From: an uncultured Myxococcales bacterium
GTDB lineage: Bacteria > Myxococcota_A > UBA9042
Assembly (NCBI GenBank): GCA_903955385.1
Contig: CAJBNH010000065.1
Coordinates: forward strand, 1 to 56,548
Reading direction: 5' to 3'
DNA: 56,548 bases
Positions 51,728 through 56,548 of this stretch are shown piece after piece (position 1 is the stretch's first letter; each line of letters starts with the position of its first letter). The position numbers and the translations under genes are program-made. Under the pieces are notes generated by a model. That model saw only the letters and a list, made by a program, of their open reading frames with translations. It searched no databases and was not told the origin of the DNA.

Positions 51728-53107
51728 TCACGGTCTGGGCCCCAGCGGCACCGGCGCGCCCACCAGCGAACCCTTGGGCGACCCGAGCTTGCGGGCCCTT
51801 GCGGACATGCACGCGCCGGTCAGCCTGGCGGTCTTGCGGTCCAGCCCCTTCAGCGTGGGTTTCGCCAGTGTTCCCGAGAGCTTGACGGTCAGCGTGCCCC
51901 GGCTGGCGGCGTCTGGCGCGACGGCCTCGAGACACCGGCGCAACAGCGCCACCGCCGCCTCACGGGCGACGACGACCGGGGGCGCCTTGTCCTGGGCGGG
52001 TGCCACGGACTCGGCGATGCGGGCAGAGCCGGTCGGGTCCAGCTTGGCCGCCGCCGCCGCGGTCAGGCCGCTGAGCGGATCGGCGATGCACCCGGCAAGC
52101 GCCTGATCGATCTCAGCATCCATCTCTGGCGTGGGCATGGCGACGGACCAATAGGCGCCGGTCTGTCGCGCGACATCCTCGCAGGCATCGCGAGCGGCAA
52201 ACGCCATCACCAGTCGCATCCGACCGATCTTCAGGTAGTTGCAGGGGGCCATGGCATCCAGCCGCTGGGCCGACTCGGCAAGGTCGCCCTGTTGCAGGGA
52301 CAAGTCCGCGCGGCGCAGCTCGACCTCAGGACGCAGGGTTGGCGGCAGGTCGGGCAGCGCCTCTTTGTACAGGGTGTCGGCCTGCGTCAGCTCGCCGCGA
52401 TCTTCGGCCGAATACCCCAGCGCATAGCGGGCGTTGCCTCGCACGGCCGGGTCGGTGGACCCCAGCGCGGCCTGCCATGCGGCGCGGGCGGCCGACTCGT
52501 CGTGCACCGGCTCGACCGGCGGCGTGCAGGGCGGCGGACACTCCTGGAACACCCGCAGCGACTCCTCGTAGGCCGCCTGATCCTGGTAGTAGCGGCGCAG
52601 CGCGACCTCGACCTCCAGCTCGCCCAGGACGAACGAGGCCTCTGGGGGCAGCGGCTGGCGCTTGAGCTCCAGCGCGGCGCGGTCGACGGCCTGACCGCGT
52701 GCGGTCTCAGCTGCCGTCACCTGCAAGGGGTCGGGTTGGCGTTGCCGCAGCAGGGATTCCTGAGCGTCCCTGGCCTGTTGCACCTGACGCAGGGCATCCA
52801 GCGCAGCGGTCGGCAGCCCCGAGGCGTCCAGCGTCGGCCACGGCAGCTTGGCGCGCGCCAGCACCACGAACGCCAGCGGCCGCGCCAGTCGACCGCTCGG
52901 CGCAACGACGGTGGGTGCGGGCGGTGGCTTGCGGTTGGGCTTGGTGCGGACCGCGGCTTGCGGCGGCGCGGGGGGCAGCGGCGGGTGCACCTCGGGCGGG
53001 GGCAGGTGCAGCCGTGGCGCTGCCTCGTCGCGCATGCTGTTGCGCGGTGCGCCGTGGGCGGTGGCGGCCAGCGTCAGACCCAGCAGACAGACCAGCGTGC
53101 GCCGCAT
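51728..53107 (-). CDS. Exported Pro-rich protein with tetratricopeptide-like helices
   Basis: A 459-residue protein with a signal peptide ('LGLTLAATAHGA'), a Pro-rich segment (about 30-70), a helical middle with TPR-like character ('RGNARYALGYSAEDRGELTQADTLYKEAL') and a C-terminal domain with paired Cys ('RRCLEAVAPDAASRGTLTVK', 'TGACMSARARKLG'). The C-terminal pattern resembles AgmX/PglI-like C termini of myxobacterial envelope proteins, tentatively. The ATG at 53107 lies 2 nt after the HTH gene stop, so they form one operon with the EEP lipoprotein. Confidence 0.68.
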   Translation of the reverse strand: MRRTLVCLLGLTLAATAHGAPRNSMRDEAAPRLHLPPPEVHPPLPPAPPQAAVRTKPNRKPPPAPTVVAPSGRLARPLAFVVLARAKLPWPTLDASGLPTAALDALRQVQQARDAQESLLRQRQPDPLQVTAAETARGQAVDRAALELKRQPLPPEASFVLGELEVEVALRRYYQDQAAYEESLRVFQECPPPCTPPVEPVHDESAARAAWQAALGSTDPAVRGNARYALGYSAEDRGELTQADTLYKEALPDLPPTLRPEVELRRADLSLQQGDLAESAQRLDAMAPCNYLKIGRMRLVMAFAARDACEDVARQTGAYWSVAMPTPEMDAEIDQALAGCIADPLSGLTAAAAAKLDPTGSARIAESVAPAQDKAPPVVVAREAAVALLRRCLEAVAPDAASRGTLTVKLSGTLAKPTLKGLDRKTARLTGACMSARARKLGSPKGSLVGAPVPLGPRP

Positions 53108-53109
53108 GG

Positions 53110-53499
53110 CTAGCGGGCCCGTGTGCCGGCAGAGCGGCGCCAGGCGTCGAGCTCGGCCTCTTTGCCCGCCATGGCAAAGGCAAGACCCGCGCCGCACGAG
53201 CAGCGCAGGTAGTAGCCGATCAACTCGGACTGCCACTGCAGGTTGGGCTGGGTGCGCAGGATTGGCACGGCGGCGCCGCACTCGCTGCAGGGGCGCACGA
53301 CGACGTGGCGGGCCAGCAGCGCGAGATCCACGGCCGAGGCGGTGCCGGTCGGCGCGATGGCCGTGGCGCTGCCCGCGGGCAGGTGCTTGCGGACGGTGTT
53401 GCGGTGGATGCCGTTGCGTTCGGCGATCTCGACGTGGGTGAAGCCGGCGGCGTGGTCGGCGGCGATGGCGTCGCGAATGGACTTGCGGAGGGTGGGCAT
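53110..53499 (-). CDS. Small helix-turn-helix and zinc-ribbon protein
   Basis: A 129-residue protein: residues 5-42 form a helix-turn-helix ('TLRKSIRDAIAADHAAGFTH', then 'IAERNGIHRNTVRKHL') and residues 70-110 hold a CxxC...CxC pair ('RPCSECGAAV', 'LRCSCGAG') likely to bind zinc. A DNA-binding role is likely; the target is unknown. ATG at 53499 with AGAGGT upstream. It is head of the operon with 51728 and 50742. Confidence 0.75.
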   Translation of the reverse strand: MPTLRKSIRDAIAADHAAGFTHVEIAERNGIHRNTVRKHLPAGSATAIAPTGTASAVDLALLARHVVVRPCSECGAAVPILRTQPNLQWQSELIGYYLRCSCGAGLAFAMAGKEAELDAWRRSAGTRAR

Positions 53500-53631
53500 G
53501 CGGACCTCTGCGGACGGCAACGGGTGCGCCAAAAGGGCGGCATCCGGGCGCTGGGAGTGCGCCAAGCGTGCAGGGTAACGCGGATGGGGGGCGGGGCCAG
53601 TTTCTTGCGTGGCGGCGGCGTCGGGACTACG

Positions 53632-53685
53632 ACCCAGGGTTAAAACCCTGGGCTATCACTTGGGAAACCCACCTCCGCGGGTTCA
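53632..53685. repeat. Dispersed multi-hairpin repeat, short middle copy
   Basis: It matches the reverse complement of 30-81 and, through ACCCAGGGTT...CTATCAC, the right-end copy at 56520-56548, in the same orientation as the latter. It has two stems: CCCAGGGTT/AACCCTGGG, and AACCCAC/GCGGGTT with loop CTCC. The outer pairs of the second stem differ from the left copy (AGCCCAC/GTGGGCT) but remain paired. It lies in the 221-nt gap between the HTH gene and the lipoprotein gene. Confidence 0.8.
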
Positions 53686-53720
53686 AGTCCTGTGATGATG
53701 TGCCGTGGTCCAGGTCGCGC

Positions 53721-54275
53721 CTAACGCTTCTTGCCGGCCTTGGCCTTGAGTTCCGCGGCCTTCTTCAGCAGGTCGTCGCGGCTGTAGGCCTGGAAGCTGG
53801 CGACCTTGAGGCCGGTCAGCCGCGGGATCACCTCGTCGGGCTTGCCGGCCTTCACATGCTGTTCGGCTGCCCACAACGTCTGCGCCCAGTACTCGCGCTC
53901 CAGTGGCTGCGTCAGCGGCCACGGGTCGCCCCACGCCTTCAGGTTCGCTGCAAGGGCGTCCAGCGGAATGCACGCTTCGTCGGGTTGGTTGGCTTCAAGG
54001 CGGCGACGGGCCTCGTCCAGCAGGGTGCGTGTCTGGGCAAGAAAGGCGTCCTTCTCTGCCGCGGGTCGGGTCGGCGTCACGGCCACCGGCAGGTCGGTGG
54101 CGGTCGTCGGCTCGCCGGGCAGCGGCACCTCCAGCAGGGCAGGGGCGACGGGCGCGGCCGGTGGTGGCGGCGCGGCTTCGGGCGCCGGCTTGCCGCAACC
54201 GACCAGAAGCAGGGAACCACACGCCACCCGCAGCAGGATGCGTGGCAGAGGCGACGTGCAAGGCTGGGTCTTCAT
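53721..54275 (-). CDS. Lipoprotein with Pro/Ala-rich linker and helical domain, function unknown
   Basis: A 184-residue lipoprotein (lipobox in 'SLLLVGCGKP'), with a Pro/Ala-rich linker (about 32-65) and a helical C-terminal domain ('LDEARRRLEANQPDEACIPL', 'AEQHVKAGKPDEVIPRLTGL') that looks TPR-like, ending Lys/Ala-rich. ATG at 54275. It follows the metallophosphoesterase gene by 14 nt and is probably co-transcribed. No family recognised. Confidence 0.72.
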   Translation of the reverse strand: MKTQPCTSPLPRILLRVACGSLLLVGCGKPAPEAAPPPPAAPVAPALLEVPLPGEPTTATDLPVAVTPTRPAAEKDAFLAQTRTLLDEARRRLEANQPDEACIPLDALAANLKAWGDPWPLTQPLEREYWAQTLWAAEQHVKAGKPDEVIPRLTGLKVASFQAYSRDDLLKKAAELKAKAGKKR

Positions 54276-54289
54276 GGGTGACTCCTGGG

Positions 54290-55330
54290 TCAGAACCCTT
54301 CGGTCTGGACGGTCTCGGCGCGGTCGTCAAAGGCAAGGACGCGTTCCGGCCAGCGCAAAGCCGCCAGACCGTTGCGGAAACCTTGGCTGACGTCATGTTC
54401 GCGCTCTGCGTAGCGACGGCCGACGCTGTAGTCGACGCAGAACACGCCGTGGGTCCAATGGAACAGCCCGGCGTCGAAGAAGGGGTCGCGTCCCGGGGCG
54501 GGATAGCGGCGCCGCCAGTAGTGGCCGACGACCGTGGGCTTGCCCGACCAGCGCTGCCACCACTCGTCGCGGCGCACGAAGCGCCAGCGGCCGCCCAGGA
54601 ATTGGTGGGCACCGGCGGCGATCTCGACCTCGCGGCCAGACGTGAGGACGCGCACGGGGTTGCGGCTCTGGCGGGCCTCGTCGACGGCGGCGACGGCGGG
54701 CAGGTGGCGGGTGGGCACGACATCGCGGCGGACCAGCTGGGCGAACTCGGATCGTTCTTCCGCCGCCAGGTCCCACATGCCGTTGGCCATCAGCTCGGCC
54801 TTTACGTCGTGCTCGTGCTGCGAAAACAGCGTCACGACGTCGGCTTGCGGCGGCAGAAGCTGCAGGGCCGACGGCTCTGGGCAGGCGTGCACCACCTGCA
54901 GATCCTCGCGGGCAAGGACCAGCGGCAGCTCGCGCAGGAAGGCCAGGATCCCTTCTCGTTCCGCCGGGGTGGCCTGCTGCGACGCGAAGCGCACCGGACC
55001 GCGCTTGAGCTGCGAGTGGTCGGTCGGGTCGCCGAAGAACCAGCCGTTGCCCTCTTTGCGGGAGCCCCGGAGCACGTTCAATTCGTGATTGCCCAGCACG
55101 ACTTGGGCGATGCCCGCGTGGACCAGCCGCTGCACGACCTCGACGACGGCGACGCTGTTCGGCCCCCGGTCGATCAGGTCACCCAGGAACACGACGCGGC
55201 GCTTGGCAGTGCGCTTGTCGGGGTCGACGCCCAGACGATGCAGCAGGTTCAGCAGGGCCTCGATCTCGCCGTGGATGTCGCCGATCAGGTCAAGGGGGCC
55301 GTCGGGGAGTGCTTGGATCAGGTGCGGCAT
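54290..55330 (-). CDS. Calcineurin-like metallophosphoesterase
   Basis: A 346-residue cytoplasmic phosphoesterase of the bacterial PPP/symmetrical-Ap4A-hydrolase kind: 'LIGDIHGE' (near residue 18), 'FLGDLIDRGPNS' (near 48), 'VLGNHELN' (near 80), and the late histidines in 'VVHACPE' and 'VVGHYW'. Substrate (protein phosphate or dinucleotide) not decidable. The ATG at 55330 gives a normal start just before the fold. It is divergent from the exonuclease gene. Confidence 0.87.
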   Translation of the reverse strand: MPHLIQALPDGPLDLIGDIHGEIEALLNLLHRLGVDPDKRTAKRRVVFLGDLIDRGPNSVAVVEVVQRLVHAGIAQVVLGNHELNVLRGSRKEGNGWFFGDPTDHSQLKRGPVRFASQQATPAEREGILAFLRELPLVLAREDLQVVHACPEPSALQLLPPQADVVTLFSQHEHDVKAELMANGMWDLAAEERSEFAQLVRRDVVPTRHLPAVAAVDEARQSRNPVRVLTSGREVEIAAGAHQFLGGRWRFVRRDEWWQRWSGKPTVVGHYWRRRYPAPGRDPFFDAGLFHWTHGVFCVDYSVGRRYAEREHDVSQGFRNGLAALRWPERVLAFDDRAETVQTEGF

Positions 55331-55440
55331 GGCGCGGCAGTGTAGCACGTGTCAGGGGTTGCGTCTGCCCTTTACGCCCCGTGCTCGTGAACGACGCCAA
55401 CTGTCGCAGGATCGTGCATGCTCGCGCGCTGGAGGTTCGC

Positions 55441-56277
55441 ATGAAGCACCTGAGCCACGACGGCGAGACCGTCACCCTGCATCGGATCCCTGCGTTGACC
55501 GAGCGTGCGACCGGCCGCCGCGGCATCCCCGCCTGCGCGCTGGACACCGAGACGACGGGGCTGGACGCCACCCGCGAGACCATCATCGAGATCGGCATCC
55601 GGCCGTTCGAGTTCGACCCCGAGACGGGCGAAGTCGTCTGGATTGGGGCGGGTTACAACGCCTTGCAGGACCCCGGCCGCCCGCTGCAGCCCGAGATTGC
55701 GGCGCTGACGGGGCTGACCGACGCCGATCTGGCGGGGCAGGCCATCGACTGGGTGGAAGTGCGCCGCCTGCTGGACAACAGCGATCTGGTCATGGCGCAC
55801 AACGCGGCGTTCGACCGGGCGTTCGTGGACGCGGCGCTGGGCGGCGACACCCGGCACCTGTGGGGCTGCACCTACAAGCAGGTCGACTGGGACACGTGCG
55901 GGACCCCCTCGTACTCGCAAGAGGTGCTGGCGATCTGGCACGGCTGGTTCGCGATGCGGGCGCACCGGGCGCTGGACGACGCGGACAACCTGCTGTTCGT
56001 GATGGAAAAGTCCGCGCGTCTGCCTGAGCTGTGGACCCGCGCCCGCCTGCCAGCCTTCCGCCTGCGCGCGGTCGGTTCGCCCTACGAAACCAAGGACATC
56101 CTGAAGGCGCGCGGCTATCGCTGGGACAGTCAGGGGCGCGTGTGGTGGATGGAGGTGACCAACGAGGCCGACGTCGAGGCCGAGCTGACCTGGGCCGACG
56201 AGGCGGTCTACCGCAAGCGAGGACGGTTGCAGGTCGAGAAGCTGGAGGCTTGGGAGCGGTTTGTGGTGGGGCGGTAG
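55441..56277 (+). CDS. DnaQ-like 3'-5' exonuclease (DEDDh)
   Basis: A 278-residue protein with an N-terminal DEDDh exonuclease fold: Exo I 'ALDTETTGLDATRETIIEIG' (Asp and Glu), Exo II 'MAHNAAFDRAF', Exo III 'HRALDDADNLLF' (His and Asp). The C-terminal part (about 195-278: 'ETKDILKARGYRWDSQGRVW') is a small domain seen in some stand-alone DnaQ-like enzymes. ATG at 55441 with GGAGG 5 nt upstream. Probable DNA or RNA trimming enzyme; not a clear DNA polymerase III epsilon. Confidence 0.88.
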   Translation: MKHLSHDGETVTLHRIPALTERATGRRGIPACALDTETTGLDATRETIIEIGIRPFEFDPETGEVVWIGAGYNALQDPGRPLQPEIAALTGLTDADLAGQAIDWVEVRRLLDNSDLVMAHNAAFDRAFVDAALGGDTRHLWGCTYKQVDWDTCGTPSYSQEVLAIWHGWFAMRAHRALDDADNLLFVMEKSARLPELWTRARLPAFRLRAVGSPYETKDILKARGYRWDSQGRVWWMEVTNEADVEAELTWADEAVYRKRGRLQVEKLEAWERFVVGR

Positions 56278-56307
56278 GGGCGGGGAGCGTAACGGGTGGA
56301 GGTGGTC

Positions 56308-56445
56308 GTGGATGACGTGCGCTGGCAACAACGGCTCGGCAGCTACCTACGCGCCTTTCGCAAGCTGGACGAAGCGGTGGTGCTGGTTCGCGAGCGCCAG
56401 CTCTCAGACAGGAACCTCGGCTGCGAGCGAGAATCCTTTCGATAA
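56308..56445 (+). pseudogene. Truncated HI0074-like (HEPN) nucleotidyltransferase substrate-binding protein
   Basis: The first 34 codons ('VDDVRWQQRLGSYLRAF', then 'KLDEAVVLVRERQLSD') look like the start of the HI0074 family, the HEPN partners of MNT nucleotidyltransferases in toxin-antitoxin pairs, normally about 130-140 residues. Similarity stops exactly where the dispersed repeat begins (about 56404-56411), and the frame then reads repeat sequence to a TAA at 56443. GTG at 56308 with GGAGG 5 nt upstream. The MNT partner is not in the window. The start motif is short, so the family call is moderate. Confidence 0.6.
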
Positions 56446-56548
56446 CGAGCCTATTGAAGCCTATTGAAGCGCTCACCGGTCGCGATCCACCCCACTACCC
56501 GACGCGCACGGACCGGGGCACCCAGGGTTAGAAACCCTGGGCTATCAC
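56404..56548. repeat. Dispersed multi-hairpin repeat, right copy
   Basis: Reverse complement of 54-188 at the left end, with about ten mismatches and an extra tandem 10-mer (CTATTGAAGC at 56451-56460 and again 56461-56470). It contains the stem CCCAGGGTT/AACCCTGGG (56521-56541) and runs off the end of the window, so its full length is not seen. Confidence 0.85.

Noticed and set aside
53903-55345. 480-codon plus-strand frame opposite the metallophosphoesterase
   Set aside because: No motifs; the minus-strand gene has all phosphoesterase signatures.
1-56548. Window as a circular replicon with redundant ends
   Set aside because: The terminal copies are inverted, not direct, and no replication or mobilisation gene is seen.

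Overview
The window looks like about 56.5 kb of chromosome from a GC-rich, Gram-negative bacterium. Outer-membrane-type proteins, many lipoboxes, an RND/TolC-type pump and FabA support Gram-negative. The 'CGNG...EECDDGN' cysteine-rich repeats in the gene at 12190, together with large families of secreted modular proteins, resemble Myxococcota, Bradymonadota and relatives. No rRNA or tRNA gene is present to test this. Both ends lie in copies of one dispersed repeat in inverted orientation, so the window may be a contig that broke at repeats.

Left part (1-9.9 kb): a repeat copy; a tetR - periplasmic adaptor - RND permease/TolC efflux operon on the minus strand, with permease and outer-membrane factor in a single reading frame and three tandem palindromic operators in front of tetR; then aceE and a SemiSWEET-type transporter on the plus strand.

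Locus A (9.9-14.5 kb): a lipoprotein with one CxxCH haem-type motif, PD40 beta-propeller repeats and TPRs (minus), divergent from a secreted protein with a tail-fibre-like repeat region, a proprotein-convertase P domain, Cys-rich repeats and a fibrinogen-like C terminus (plus). Locus B (42.4-50.1 kb) has a paralogue of the lipoprotein facing three tandem paralogues of the secreted protein, whose C termini are phage tail-collar-like. The pairing of these two families at two loci is the best candidate for an undescribed system here.

Housekeeping part (14.7-33.8 kb): an outer-membrane protein, a methyltransferase, then a tightly coupled minus-strand operon rnj - engB - rimI/thiE fusion - prmC - two lipoproteins; a thiolase, a DivIC/FtsB-like protein, a soluble GAF histidine kinase, a muramidase-like protein, lepA, a bacterial homologue of the archaeal chromosomal protein MC1, an Slt70-like transglycosylase and a MULAN/GIDE-like membrane protein.

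Lipid part (33.9-42.4 kb): bioC, then ten plus-strand genes, nearly all overlapping by 4 nt: malonyltransferase, enoyl reductase, KAS III, FabA, FabG, FabZ-like, KAS II, ACP, PlsC-type acyltransferase and phosphopantetheinyl transferase. This is a self-contained type II fatty acid synthase with its own carrier, carrier activator and glycerolipid acyltransferase.

Right part (50.7-56.5 kb): an EEP-family lipoprotein, a repeat-rich secreted protein, a small HTH/zinc-ribbon protein, a short repeat copy, a lipoprotein, a metallophosphoesterase, a DnaQ-fold exonuclease, and an HI0074-like (HEPN) gene truncated where the right-hand repeat begins.
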